Shown piece by piece: positions 40,026 to 48,910 of a DNA stretch of 64,000 bases. Source of the stretch: a virus; the IMG/VR virus record IMGVR_UViG_3300047362_000477, positions 1 to 64,000 of that record, one strand, 5' to 3'. Position 1 is the stretch's first letter. Each line of letters opens with the position of its first letter. Position numbers and translations under genes: made by a program. The notes below the pieces were generated by a model that saw nothing but the letters and a program-made list of their open reading frames with translations, was not told the DNA's origin and ran no database searches.

Positions 40026-41154
40026 TATACTTTAATATACTGGCAAACTTTGGTGCCATACTTATATCTTGTCCTCTGTGTTTTAAAACTTTGTTTAGCT
40101 CTGCTATATACTTCTCACTATTATCAATGTTTGATTCTGTATTAATAAGTCTTTTAATCATTTTATAAGAACTTTTAAACTTACCTGCATTTTTATTAAA
40201 GCCACCGTACTGTGACTCTATCATAAAATCAAGTGTCTTTTTATACCATTCAGGCCAATGCCTAATACTCATATAATGAGGTTCTTCTACAATTTGTAAC
40301 ATAACATCAATACCTTTATGCACTCTAGCCCAATGTATAAATTCGTGTAACTGTGGAGCATTAATTACACTTAAAGTGGTGGCTGTAGCTATTTTTAAGC
40401 GTCCTGTAGCGTCTTTAAACTCTATCCACTTGTCAAGTGTTGCTTCTATCTTATCCCACTTACTAGGGTAACGTAGAAGCTCATTTGTAGTTCCTACTCC
40501 GTCAATACTAGGACTTAAATCTATTTGTTTAAACTTTAATAATGCGTCATGCTCTAATTTTGCTGGAAACCATGTACAGTTTGTAAATATTTCTAAATGT
40601 ATTTGTTCTGCTATTCCATGATCAGCTAATCTTACAATTAGGTTTAAAAATTGTTTATGTAAAAATGGTTCACCACCTGTTACTTTAATATACTTCACGT
40701 GTTTTAGATCATCAATGTTGATATTATCTAAATCATATTCTTGTACTTCTTTTAATTTAGTAATCTTTTCTTGACTACTGATACCTAATGCTAGTTCATC
40801 TTTATCCCAATTATGACTATATTCACTACCACAACTTAGACAGGCTAGATTACACAATCTACCTACAGTTATTTCTAGATACTCAAGTCTTACAGTATCG
40901 TCAAAGTCATTAAAGAATTGATCTGCTTCTGTTCTCATACTTGATCCATTATTAGCTTCGTCTATTTTACATTTGTAACAACCAGGATGCCATTTGTTTT
41001 GCATCATTAGTTTTCTAATATCTTCAAAATCATTATGATCATTTGGTCCCAGAAATCTATTGTGAAATCTACAACATGGTGTATTTGGTACACCATGCAT
41101 AAGCATCTTACCCTTAAATGGATAAGCACAAGCATATTCTGGAAGTCTAGCCAT
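40015..41154 (-). CDS. radical SAM enzyme, shorter island type
   Basis: A 379-residue protein. The front module has YACAYPFKGKMLMHGVPNTPCC (Cys9, 27, 28) and PGCYKCK (Cys59, 62). The core Cys101, 105, 108 lie in VGRLCNLACLSCGSEYS, and IKVTGGEPFLHKQF is the SAM loop. DLSPSIDGVGTTNELLRYPSKW follows. It starts directly against the PLP-enzyme-like gene (one-base overlap), which suggests that the two products act together. Confidence 0.9.
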   Translation of the reverse strand: MARLPEYACAYPFKGKMLMHGVPNTPCCRFHNRFLGPNDHNDFEDIRKLMMQNKWHPGCYKCKIDEANNGSSMRTEADQFFNDFDDTVRLEYLEITVGRLCNLACLSCGSEYSHNWDKDELALGISSQEKITKLKEVQEYDLDNINIDDLKHVKYIKVTGGEPFLHKQFLNLIVRLADHGIAEQIHLEIFTNCTWFPAKLEHDALLKFKQIDLSPSIDGVGTTNELLRYPSKWDKIEATLDKWIEFKDATGRLKIATATTLSVINAPQLHEFIHWARVHKGIDVMLQIVEEPHYMSIRHWPEWYKKTLDFMIESQYGGFNKNAGKFKSSYKMIKRLINTESNIDNSEKYIAELNKVLKHRGQDISMAPKFASILKYNDR

Positions 41155-42059
41155 TACTCAGTAAATTTTCCTTTCTTCTTATGTTGTCTTACTTCTTTAC
41201 CAATGTTAACTCTGTTGTACAATCCATCTCTATGATACTCGTCCCACTTTGGACCTTTAGGTGCTAGTCCAATATGAACTGTGTTTGTAGCTTCAAATCC
41301 ATAGTGTTCACATACTGCTAACTGACTGCTCATATAATTGTTTGGATGGGTATCAGGACTAAACTCGTTCATTAATCTATTTCCAATAGCAATGTTCAAA
41401 TGATTTAAATGATTCCATTCATTCTGTACAGGAACAGTTCCTTCGTCAATATTTGAGAAAGCTATACCTGTTCTCCAATTACCACAACTTAATCCTTTGG
41501 TAGTACTAAACACTACCATTTTAATACAAGGCTCAACAAAATTAATTTCAATATCGTAACAAGTACCAAACCAAGCACAATCAATTAATACAGGAACATC
41601 TTTTTCATTGCATTGTTTTATTACGTCATAGTATTGTTCAGGTACTCTACCTGTTCCACTAAATGGCACACTTATTAATATTGCATCACCAGATTGTATT
41701 CCAGTATCATCAATACTATCATGCCACTCCATTGGGTGATTAATTTGTGCATCTCTATTGTATGGAAACTCTCCACGAAACATTTTTAAGTTATATCCAT
41801 TCACCTGTGTCCAATGATGCCACCAGGCTAATGATTGTATTGTACCATCTGTAACATATCTATTTTTAAATGTTTCTACACCTGTAAAACTATTCAACTT
41901 ACTACTAGCTATCCATTTAGGATAATTCTCTAACAATATATTTCCTTCATCTGTTATTGTACTAGGATCAATATTGGGAAAGTATTCTTTTACTAGAAAA
42001 TCCATATATGGTTGATGCCATATACTATTTCCTGTTTTACTAAAATTGGGATTACTCAT
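41154..42059 (-). CDS. PLP-dependent aminotransferase-like protein (fold type I)
   Basis: A 301-residue protein. ILISVPFSGTGRVPEQYYDVI (127-147), VPVLIDCAWFGTCYDI (155-170), with Asp160 as the pyridine-N partner, and FSTTKGLSCGNWRTGIAFS (184-202), with Lys188 as the candidate PLP lysine and Arg196, reproduce the core of class I/II aminotransferases. Length is about 80-100 residues short of typical enzymes, mainly at the C-terminal small domain. It could be an aminotransferase, decarboxylase or C-S lyase on the island's product. It overlaps both flanking radical SAM genes. Confidence 0.7.
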   Translation of the reverse strand: MSNPNFSKTGNSIWHQPYMDFLVKEYFPNIDPSTITDEGNILLENYPKWIASSKLNSFTGVETFKNRYVTDGTIQSLAWWHHWTQVNGYNLKMFRGEFPYNRDAQINHPMEWHDSIDDTGIQSGDAILISVPFSGTGRVPEQYYDVIKQCNEKDVPVLIDCAWFGTCYDIEINFVEPCIKMVVFSTTKGLSCGNWRTGIAFSNIDEGTVPVQNEWNHLNHLNIAIGNRLMNEFSPDTHPNNYMSSQLAVCEHYGFEATNTVHIGLAPKGPKWDEYHRDGLYNRVNIGKEVRQHKKKGKFTE

Positions 42060-43320
42060 AATATTTTAACTCCTTAATAAATTTAAAGGTATCTGTACCT
42101 CTTAAACGATCAAGGTCTTTTGTGTATCTCATAAACCATTGCCAATATTTCTCTTGATCTTTTTCATCTACACCTTCCAACTGTAATCCATCTCTTATTG
42201 CATGAATGCCTGTTTGGTAGTGTATTTCTTGTGCATGATAGCTTCCTTTAGGCCAGATACTTCTATCTGGTATTTGTAGAAGTTTATCATACATGATATA
42301 TTTTAATTCTTCTGGCAAGTATGCTATGTTTAAGTAACTAGGATTAACTACAACATTACTCATACTAATACTTGCTCTATGTTCGTGTTTTTCTTTAAAC
42401 CATTTCCATACTTTATCTAACCCAAATATATTAGTTGACATTACGGTTACTGCAAATACAACTTCAATATTATCATATGTATAAAATTTCTCTATATTAT
42501 TTTCTAATTCTTTAAACGTGTATTTTCCACCACGTATAATACTATATAATTCATCTACTGCTTCTATACTAATAAGCAATTCTATATGCTTAAAGTGTTT
42601 AAATATCTCTTGAAAGTCTTCGTCAAATACTGTAGCATTAGTTGATATATCTAGCATAATATTCTTTGCTAGTCCTTGATCAATAAACCATTGTAATATT
42701 GCTTTACAACTTTCATCATACAAAGGTTCGCCACCTCTTAATGCTACCCATTGTAAATTTCTAAAGTAGTCTGGGTCTGCAAACAAGTTATCAAGAAACT
42801 GCATATCAGTTACTCCATGATATCCTATCTTTGCTTGTTCCCAATAATCTGGCTTTTCTTTGTTTAGCTTTTTTCCATCTTTGGTCCAACCTGTACTTAC
42901 AAATGGATTACAATGTAAACAAGCTAGGTTACATTTATTGCTTATTGTAAAGTCTAAATAACGTATATCAGGTTTACTAGTAGCATTATTTTTAATTGAT
43001 CCACGTTTTACATCTTCATCAAGTTTATCCCAAAAATACATTCTACGACTCTTACCACTTTGTTCTTTCTTTTGACAAGCTATACAAGCTGGCGGTATAT
43101 TTCTACCTGCATGAGCTTTTCTTAATTCTACTGCTTCTTTACTGTTTAATATTTCTGGTAATGTCTGCTTTGTAATATTGCCAAATTTTCCTTGATAGAT
43201 AATGTCTGGTAATACATTACCTCCCCACTTAATCGTTAAGGCGTTCCATGGTGCAAGGCACGTAGGAAACCTAGTATCTTTTAACATTGGATTTACATAC
43301 ATATTATTAGCATACTCCAC
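42052..43320 (-). CDS. radical SAM enzyme, island type with altered front module
   Basis: A 422-residue protein. The front module has FPTCLAPWNALTIKWGGNVLPDI, with one Cys (21) and no CC pair where other members have one, then PPACIACQ (Cys79, 82). The core Cys130, 134, 137 lie in ISNKCNLACLHCNPFVS. ALRGGEPLYDESCK is the SAM loop, and LLISIEAVDELYSIIRGGKYTF matches the 31234 enzyme. Loss of the CC pair suggests a different or missing auxiliary cluster. It overlaps the genes on both sides. Confidence 0.88.
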   Translation of the reverse strand: MEYANNMYVNPMLKDTRFPTCLAPWNALTIKWGGNVLPDIIYQGKFGNITKQTLPEILNSKEAVELRKAHAGRNIPPACIACQKKEQSGKSRRMYFWDKLDEDVKRGSIKNNATSKPDIRYLDFTISNKCNLACLHCNPFVSTGWTKDGKKLNKEKPDYWEQAKIGYHGVTDMQFLDNLFADPDYFRNLQWVALRGGEPLYDESCKAILQWFIDQGLAKNIMLDISTNATVFDEDFQEIFKHFKHIELLISIEAVDELYSIIRGGKYTFKELENNIEKFYTYDNIEVVFAVTVMSTNIFGLDKVWKWFKEKHEHRASISMSNVVVNPSYLNIAYLPEELKYIMYDKLLQIPDRSIWPKGSYHAQEIHYQTGIHAIRDGLQLEGVDEKDQEKYWQWFMRYTKDLDRLRGTDTFKFIKELKYYE

Positions 43321-44356
43321 ACGATCGTTTACATACTTCCCATTTGGCTTCTTTGACTACAGTATCAAGGTGATGGTTGTACCAATCGTTACTTAATATT
43401 TCTTGTAAACTATATTTGAATAAGCTATTTTCAGTTCTTCTTTCAATAATAGTTTCATCGCAATTTGTTTTAAGAGATTGTTTGGATAAATTTACTCCAT
43501 ATAAACTTACATGGCAACAAGGCCATACAGTTCCAAAAGGATCAATTTGTATCTCTCCTTCATTGTACCAAGGACATTTTGTTTCATTCATAAATTTTGA
43601 GTCTTTTAATACTTCTGTTATATGCATCCAATAATCTGAATCAGGTTGGTCGCTTATTGTAAACTCGTCATTTTGTTCAAACCACCATTCTTGCTCTTTC
43701 ATATTAGATTTTTTTATTACGTATTTTTCATCTTTATCATTTATTCTTATGTCACCTCCTTGGTGACTGCTTCTTGTTACAAATTGTCTGCACTTTAAAG
43801 TTTCTGCCAAATTCTTTAGTTCTTCAACTTGATGCTGGTTATGTTCAAACAATGTCATTATTATTCTTCCACTACCACCAGCTTCATTAAAACTTTTTAT
43901 ATTTTGTATAATTTTTTTAAAATCTGTTCTTCTTCTATATATGTGATGTGTATCTTCTAATCCATCTACTGCAAAATTAACCTGATGAGCAGGATACTTT
44001 CTTAATTGTTTAGCTAAATCAAACCAAAACTTTTCACCTCTCATACTACCATTTGTATGGATAGTTATAAATGTTTCTGGGTGATTCTCAATCCATATTC
44101 TTACCATCTCAACTAAATTTGGATGCATCATAGGATCGCCCCAATTACCATTTAATGCTAACTGACCAATGTACCAACCTTTAGTATCTTTAGTACATAT
44201 TCTTTTCCATAAATCTATATCAAAATGATTCAATGCTAATTCTGGTTCAGTATCTCCACCATCTTTGTTTCTAACACAAGCACCACATCTTGCATTACAA
44301 TGACTGGTTACATCAAACTGAAATTTGTGTACCTTTGATTGCCATTTCATTCCCAT
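43307..44356 (-). CDS. radical SAM/SPASM enzyme
   Basis: A 349-residue protein with the core at the N-terminus (DVTSHCNARCGACVRNKDGG; Cys20, 24, 27) and a C-terminal SPASM-like domain: CPWYNEGEIQIDPFGTVWPCCHVSLYG, then CKRSCGVC at the very end. This is the conventional SPASM order and the full-length counterpart of the split core 2/tail 2 pair (shared HTNGSxxxEKFW and VDGLEDTHHIYR). SPASM enzymes often modify peptides or sugars. It overlaps the 42052 gene by 14 bases and starts just after a small membrane-protein gene. Confidence 0.9.
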   Translation of the reverse strand: MGMKWQSKVHKFQFDVTSHCNARCGACVRNKDGGDTEPELALNHFDIDLWKRICTKDTKGWYIGQLALNGNWGDPMMHPNLVEMVRIWIENHPETFITIHTNGSMRGEKFWFDLAKQLRKYPAHQVNFAVDGLEDTHHIYRRRTDFKKIIQNIKSFNEAGGSGRIIMTLFEHNQHQVEELKNLAETLKCRQFVTRSSHQGGDIRINDKDEKYVIKKSNMKEQEWWFEQNDEFTISDQPDSDYWMHITEVLKDSKFMNETKCPWYNEGEIQIDPFGTVWPCCHVSLYGVNLSKQSLKTNCDETIIERRTENSLFKYSLQEILSNDWYNHHLDTVVKEAKWEVCKRSCGVC

Positions 44357-44359
44357 ATG

Positions 44360-44704
44360 TTATCCGCTAAAGTCCATTCTCCAAGGATACATTGTGTATC
44401 CTGCTGGCTTTAAAATATATTCTTCAAACAATATAATAAGTACGATACCAAACACATACTTTACCCATGTAGGCCAAGTGTTTTGCCATCTTGTAAATGG
44501 TTTCAATATCCACATCCAAAAACTTGCTACTTTACCCCAAAACCAATCACCAATATTAAATGGTGGCGTTTTCCATAAAACTACTGGAATGAAAAGATAC
44601 CATATCCAAACTGGTATTTCATCTGTTGGTTCAGATGCATATATTAGGAAACACACTATTGCTAATAGATATATTCCAATGTAATTTTTTAAATGATTAT
44701 ACAT
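44360..44704 (-). CDS. membrane protein with about three helices
   Basis: A 114-residue Trp-rich membrane protein. The helices lie at about 7-22 (IGIYLLAIVCFLIYA), 30-45 (PVWIWYLFIPVVLW) and 80-97 (WVKYVFGIVLIILF). The ATG at 44704 overlaps the amidinotransferase stop (ATGTATAA), the same overlap form as tail 2; the earlier start is a GTG. It could be a membrane anchor or exporter part for the island's product. No family recognised. Confidence 0.6.
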   Translation of the reverse strand: MYNHLKNYIGIYLLAIVCFLIYASEPTDEIPVWIWYLFIPVVLWKTPPFNIGDWFWGKVASFWMWILKPFTRWQNTWPTWVKYVFGIVLIILFEEYILKPAGYTMYPWRMDFSG

Positions 44705-45761
44705 AACTCTCACAATCTCCTTCTCTAACTATATCACTCGTTAAGCAATGTATGCCACCATCCCAAAAATACTGATGTCTAAAATTCCAGTAAATTGGTT
44801 CAATACCATGTGCTTCCATTTCAGCAAAGGCGGCTTCGTTCTTGCCTGTGCAGATTACTGTGTTCTCATCTAACGATAATACGTTAACATCAAATACACT
44901 TTCGTCTGGACAGCCTACCCAATGCTCTAGCCATTTGCTTACATACTCTGTATGAAATCTTTGCTTACGAGTATTTTGAAAATCTTCTGGCATATCAAAA
45001 TCATCTGCTACTTCAATGATAGTCCAGTTCTTCATTTCTTCTGGTACCCAGTTTTTATTCCAGGTCATTAGTACACCAGGTTTCAGCAATGCAATTTTGC
45101 CATCGATATGTCCTCCGACTGGTATGTCCAAAAATTGTGTCTTAGGATATCGCAACTTTATTTCACGTTGAATCCACTCACGGCCCAGTTCCGTACCTTT
45201 ACCTCGCTTATTGTCTCCCTCATAGGGTTGGCTAAACAACACGCGGTCCCCACACTTTATCATGTTAGCCGCATGATAAAGTAAGCGATGATTCTCTACA
45301 AAGTAGTCGTATTTTTTACCACTCTCAATCATTGCTCCTGGCATACTAACCCAATCAGCACCTTCACGAAACCATTTACTACAATGGTCGTAGTATGCTA
45401 GATTCTCAAAATATCTATTATCACTACCTGTATAAATTTCAAATATTGTATTACCGTAAGGCATTAATGTATCACGTGGCATTAATGGATGATTAGGAAA
45501 TCTACAATGCATCCAAGGTAGCTGAATTTGCTCGCCACCGGTGATTGTAAATATGTCTTTTGGCCTTACGACCTCAACACCTTTGCTTTTTAATATATTT
45601 TCTAGTATGGTTAAATCTTCGGCAGTTTCTCTGAATATTTGTTCCATGACAGTTCTGGTCTCTTCGTCCTTATGCCATTCAAATGTTTCTGGAGGAAACG
45701 GAGCACCTAATATAACCCGTTTGAGCGGTTGAAACTCGCTCCATACATTAACTGATTTCAT
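44697..45761 (-). CDS. amidinotransferase/guanidino-modifying enzyme (first copy)
   Basis: A 354-residue protein of the amidinotransferase (pentein) superfamily. The His/Asp block is VGGHIDGKIALLKPGVL (His218, Asp220). The catalytic Cys339 is in FWDGGIHCLTSDIVREG, and PLKRVILGAP opens the fold. Relatives include glycine amidinotransferase (arginine plus amine gives a guanidino compound and ornithine), DDAH and arginine deiminase. A second member lies at 49816. It is the first gene of the - strand operon that runs down to 26209, so guanidine transfer may open the pathway. Confidence 0.85.
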   Translation of the reverse strand: MKSVNVWSEFQPLKRVILGAPFPPETFEWHKDEETRTVMEQIFRETAEDLTILENILKSKGVEVVRPKDIFTITGGEQIQLPWMHCRFPNHPLMPRDTLMPYGNTIFEIYTGSDNRYFENLAYYDHCSKWFREGADWVSMPGAMIESGKKYDYFVENHRLLYHAANMIKCGDRVLFSQPYEGDNKRGKGTELGREWIQREIKLRYPKTQFLDIPVGGHIDGKIALLKPGVLMTWNKNWVPEEMKNWTIIEVADDFDMPEDFQNTRKQRFHTEYVSKWLEHWVGCPDESVFDVNVLSLDENTVICTGKNEAAFAEMEAHGIEPIYWNFRHQYFWDGGIHCLTSDIVREGDCESYV

Positions 45762-45812
45762 TATGTTCCTTTGGTAGTTTTCTACTTAATTATGCTTGTT
45801 GGTAGATTTCTG

Positions 45813-45841
45813 TTGCATAAATATATTTATCCGTATATAAT
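45813..45841 (+). promoter_or_regulatory. promoter for the 45863 gene, with CATAAATA motif
   Basis: TTGCAT (45813-45818), a 17-base spacer and TATAAT (45836-45841) before a GGAG site and ATG 45863. The -10 is perfect and the -35 weak. CATAAATA (45816-45823) faces GATAAATA on the other strand at 45824-45831, forming a symmetric divergent control region of about 100 bases. Confidence 0.55.
45824..45831 (-). promoter_or_regulatory. GATAAATA late-promoter-like motif for the large - strand operon
   Basis: On the - strand GATAAATA lies about 62 bases before the ATG of the amidinotransferase gene. No TTGACA/TATAAT pair points this way, so this may be the head of the polycistron of about 19.5 kb covering 45761 to 26209. 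Confidence 0.45.
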
Positions 45842-45862
45842 ATATGCAATGGAGCAAAAATC

Positions 45863-46693
45863 ATGACAAGAATCGCTAAAGATATTATAGCAAAGGATGA
45901 CTTCATAGTCAACATATTTGATTATAATAAAGATAAAATATTCAATACCGATGAGTTATATGCCGCATTTGAGAGCGGTTGGCCTGTGGTTATTCAAAAT
46001 TTACCCATAGAAGGGCTAGATTACAAGTATTATGATGATCTAGAGGATTGGACTATTAAGGATAACAAGTGGATTATGCCTTGGTATAACAGCCATATAA
46101 AAAACCGTGATAGATTACGTGAAGAACGTAATTGGTCTGAGGAACAAATTGACGTATTCCACAAGAAACATAAGCAGGCAAATAATGCTTGGAATGAACT
46201 ATTTGATAAAATGTTTCCAAAATACAATACTACAGAACGTATGCTCAGTCATAGATACAATACACTAGTTGAAAATAAACTACACTTAGATGAACTAGAT
46301 GAGCAACATACAGGTAACGAGCAACAGATACGTATGTTTGTACAACTAGATAAAAAACGTCCCAGAGTACTTACATTTGGTCCTGACTTAGAACAACTGT
46401 ATCAAAAATATTATTGGGAATTTAATTTAAGAGATATAGATAAAAATAATGTACACAAATTTATAAGTGAAATGAGAAATCGTTGTGTATGGAATGATAA
46501 GAAATGGGATCAATTTCATCACCCATTACATTATATTACTTTTAATCCAGGCGACATTTGGTTTTTTAATGCACAATGGATTACACATCAAATAGTATAT
46601 GGAACAAAACTACAATGTTTTGAAGCTGACATTTTAAATGATAGTTTAATCTATCCTGAACTATGTATGGCTGAACGTATTAAAAACTTATAG
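45863..46693 (+). CDS. 2OG/Fe(II) oxygenase-like protein
   Basis: A 276-residue protein, the only + strand gene in the island. LVENKLHLDELDEQH (135-149) gives an HxD pair (His141, Asp143). FVQLDKKRPRVLTFGP and GDIWFFNAQWITHQIVYG, with His242, give the distal ligand of a double-stranded beta-helix oxygenase. SGWPVVIQNLP near the start is like cupin/JmjC-type entries. The substrate is unknown. It has its own promoter and ends convergently, overlapping the nitroreductase stop by 6 bases. Confidence 0.55.
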   Translation: MTRIAKDIIAKDDFIVNIFDYNKDKIFNTDELYAAFESGWPVVIQNLPIEGLDYKYYDDLEDWTIKDNKWIMPWYNSHIKNRDRLREERNWSEEQIDVFHKKHKQANNAWNELFDKMFPKYNTTERMLSHRYNTLVENKLHLDELDEQHTGNEQQIRMFVQLDKKRPRVLTFGPDLEQLYQKYYWEFNLRDIDKNNVHKFISEMRNRCVWNDKKWDQFHHPLHYITFNPGDIWFFNAQWITHQIVYGTKLQCFEADILNDSLIYPELCMAERIKNL

Positions 46694-47371
46694 TTTTAAT
46701 TTATATACATCTTCAAACTTAGGTTCTGCATAAGGTCGATAATCATATGGATATGGAATAGTTCTGTGTAAGCCTGTTCTAGGATCTTTATATCTTGGAT
46801 AGTCAGTTTCTTTTCCAGTAACTGAATCTGTTCTACTCTCTCTACCAACGCCAATTATTAAATCTGCTTTTCCATGAGTTCCTAATATTCTTGCCGCTTC
46901 ACCTCTACTTCTTAAGCATTGACATAAACCAGTATGCCATCCTCTAGCAGTGAGTGCATGAATAAAAGAAAGAGCAACCATACCAAGTTCAATGTTATCA
47001 GTATTAGCTACTCCTTCAGGAACTCTATGTTCTATTTGTTGATATAAAGTTTCTGCTTTGTGTACATTACGTTTACTGAATACAATTAATGTTGGTGCAA
47101 GTATTTGAGGATTACCTCTATCTTCTTCAATAGACTTATCTGTATTTCTATGACTATTTAAATGAAATTCTTTTCTAGTTTCTTCATCTGTTGGTCCTCT
47201 AATTATATCAATAACGTATGGCATTCTTCTATTTTTACTAGGGCAATATTTGTGTACTTCTCTAGCAACTTCTTCCATAACTTCAGCAGGAACTAATTCA
47301 TCAGTCCAACTAAATGTTGTCCATCTGTTAGATATAATATCTTCCCACTTTTCGTATTTAAAATCACTCAT
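46688..47371 (-). CDS. nitroreductase-family flavoprotein
   Basis: A 227-residue protein. ISNRWTTFSWTDELVPAEVMEEVAREV near the start is the FMN-binding helix region of nitroreductases (R-x-x-x-x-F). NPQILAPTLIVFS (87-99) and NIELGMVALSFIHALTARGWHTG follow the family order, with a later GVGRES segment. The family uses FMN and NAD(P)H to reduce nitro groups, quinones or ene bonds, or to dehydrogenate thiazolines in peptide natural products. Placed in a modification cluster, the last role is attractive but unproven. It has an AGGAG site and an AATAAATA motif upstream. Confidence 0.75.
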   Translation of the reverse strand: MSDFKYEKWEDIISNRWTTFSWTDELVPAEVMEEVAREVHKYCPSKNRRMPYVIDIIRGPTDEETRKEFHLNSHRNTDKSIEEDRGNPQILAPTLIVFSKRNVHKAETLYQQIEHRVPEGVANTDNIELGMVALSFIHALTARGWHTGLCQCLRSRGEAARILGTHGKADLIIGVGRESRTDSVTGKETDYPRYKDPRTGLHRTIPYPYDYRPYAEPKFEDVYKLKL

Positions 47372-47390
47372 AATACTTGCTCCTTTATAC

Positions 47391-47398
47391 TATTTATT
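47391..47398 (-). promoter_or_regulatory. AATAAATA late-promoter-like motif
   Basis: On the - strand AATAAATA lies 20 bases before the nitroreductase ATG, inside the short gap after the repeat-bearing protein. Weak on its own; counted because similar motifs head other units. Confidence 0.3.
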
Positions 47399-48842
47399 AT
47401 GCTACTACTGTATATTCGTACAAGTATGTTGTACTTGCTGGTGCTACACTTACATCAAAGTAATAATCATAGTAATCGCCACTGATTTGAGTCTTAGTAA
47501 TATTACCTGTTACTGTCATTGAAGTTCCTGATGTTGTACCAACATAGAATGTATCACCTGTTGATAAGTTATCTAGAACATAGTTAATATTTCTACGTAA
47601 GTCATGGTCCTTGCCTTCATTCATTCTAACACGCATTTGTGCGTTTCCAGTTGAACTGTCAGCCGCTGTGTACCATTGTGTCTGTGATGAACCTGAATCG
47701 CTATAGTATTCACCACCTGTGAATGTTTCACCAGACGATGGAGCAGTCCAGGTTTGTGATGGATCAGCAATATGGAACCATTGTGATTCTGCGAGTATAT
47801 TACTATAATCACCTGCTTGTTTCATCAACCAAACTTGTCTAATTTCGCCATCTTCTGTGACACTATCATCTATCGCAGTTATAGTAGCACTAACTTGTCC
47901 ATTTGAAACTGTTAGCCATCCACTTGTTGAAGGATTACCTGATACGTCATTCCAGTTTGGATCACTACCTGATTGGTATGAACCATAATATGTTGATACA
48001 CAAGTATAGTAAACTTGTATTCCGTCTGGTGCATTGGTTGTTGCTGTCCATGTCATAGTATCACCTTCTTCTAATTGTGCCTGATAAGCACCGTCATCAT
48101 AATTTGAACTATGAACTCCATAGTCGGTTGCACCTGAGGCAAGAGTACCATACGTAACCGGACTAGCAATATCAATCGTTGTTGCTACGCTCCAATTAAA
48201 ATCAGAAGCGTCTTGAGTAGCTGGTGTTGTTGATGTATCGTTTATTGTAACATACTTAATATTTGAATTACCATTGTCTAACGATATTTGTAAAGTTTCT
48301 GTTCCTTCTGTAGTAGAATCAGCAGTAATATTTAAAGTTATTGAATCTGTTGTTCCAACAACAAAGTTTCCTGTAAGACTAGCATTATCAATATCTGCAC
48401 TAGAAACTCCAGAGATTGTATATGGCAATGTAGTTCCGTCAGCTACGGCTGTTGTTGCTAGAGATATTGTAACTGAGCCACCTTCATTAACTGTTGAATA
48501 ATCGCACGATAAACTATAGCTTAAAAATTCGGCATCTTTTTCTGCATACAAATCACCATCTTCTGTTGGACGTAATGTCCACGCACCAACTCTAACTCCG
48601 CCGTCTGCTATAAAAGGTCTTTGTGATCCTGTTATTGCAGTTTCAGATAGATTCATATCTCCATTACCGTCAACTGTCATTCTCCAGTCTCCCATACGTA
48701 AACCTTTGTCAACTCTGAACATCTTTTGTGAACCTGATATAGTATGCATATTAGAAACTTGCAGGTCGCCGTTTGCTAATTCAACAATGCTCCATTCGCC
48801 TAAACGAACGCCAGCATCTGCCATAAATGCTTTTTGTGCCAT
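47397..48842 (-). CDS. beta-rich repeat protein, possibly virion or receptor-binding
   Basis: A 481-residue protein. Three N-terminal repeats (KAFMADAGVRLGEW 4-17, KMFRVDKGLRMGDW 40-53, RPFIADGGVRVGAW 75-88), each followed by a GD strand turn, look like a multimerising or particle-binding head. About 105-210 resembles a Calx-beta domain (STVNEGGSVTISLAT, then STTEGTETLQISLDNG). Ser/Thr/Gly-rich strands follow to the end. Higher Thr, Ser and Ala codons than neighbours suggest a different origin. It is probably displayed on the virion or cell surface, although it sits in a biosynthetic region. Confidence 0.6.
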   Translation of the reverse strand: MAQKAFMADAGVRLGEWSIVELANGDLQVSNMHTISGSQKMFRVDKGLRMGDWRMTVDGNGDMNLSETAITGSQRPFIADGGVRVGAWTLRPTEDGDLYAEKDAEFLSYSLSCDYSTVNEGGSVTISLATTAVADGTTLPYTISGVSSADIDNASLTGNFVVGTTDSITLNITADSTTEGTETLQISLDNGNSNIKYVTINDTSTTPATQDASDFNWSVATTIDIASPVTYGTLASGATDYGVHSSNYDDGAYQAQLEEGDTMTWTATTNAPDGIQVYYTCVSTYYGSYQSGSDPNWNDVSGNPSTSGWLTVSNGQVSATITAIDDSVTEDGEIRQVWLMKQAGDYSNILAESQWFHIADPSQTWTAPSSGETFTGGEYYSDSGSSQTQWYTAADSSTGNAQMRVRMNEGKDHDLRRNINYVLDNLSTGDTFYVGTTSGTSMTVTGNITKTQISGDYYDYYFDVSVAPASTTYLYEYTVVA

Positions 48843-48886
48843 GATAATCTCCTAAAGTATTACAGTTACTTCTCTAACTATTCTAG

Positions 48887-48894
48887 TATTTATT
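48887..48894 (-). promoter_or_regulatory. AATAAATA late-promoter-like motif
   Basis: On the - strand AATAAATA lies about 45 bases before the ATG of the repeat protein. The gap between it and the aaRS-like gene contains no other promoter, which fits a late, structural-type gene. Confidence 0.35.
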
Positions 48895-48910
48895 TAGATA
48901 TTGGTAATAA

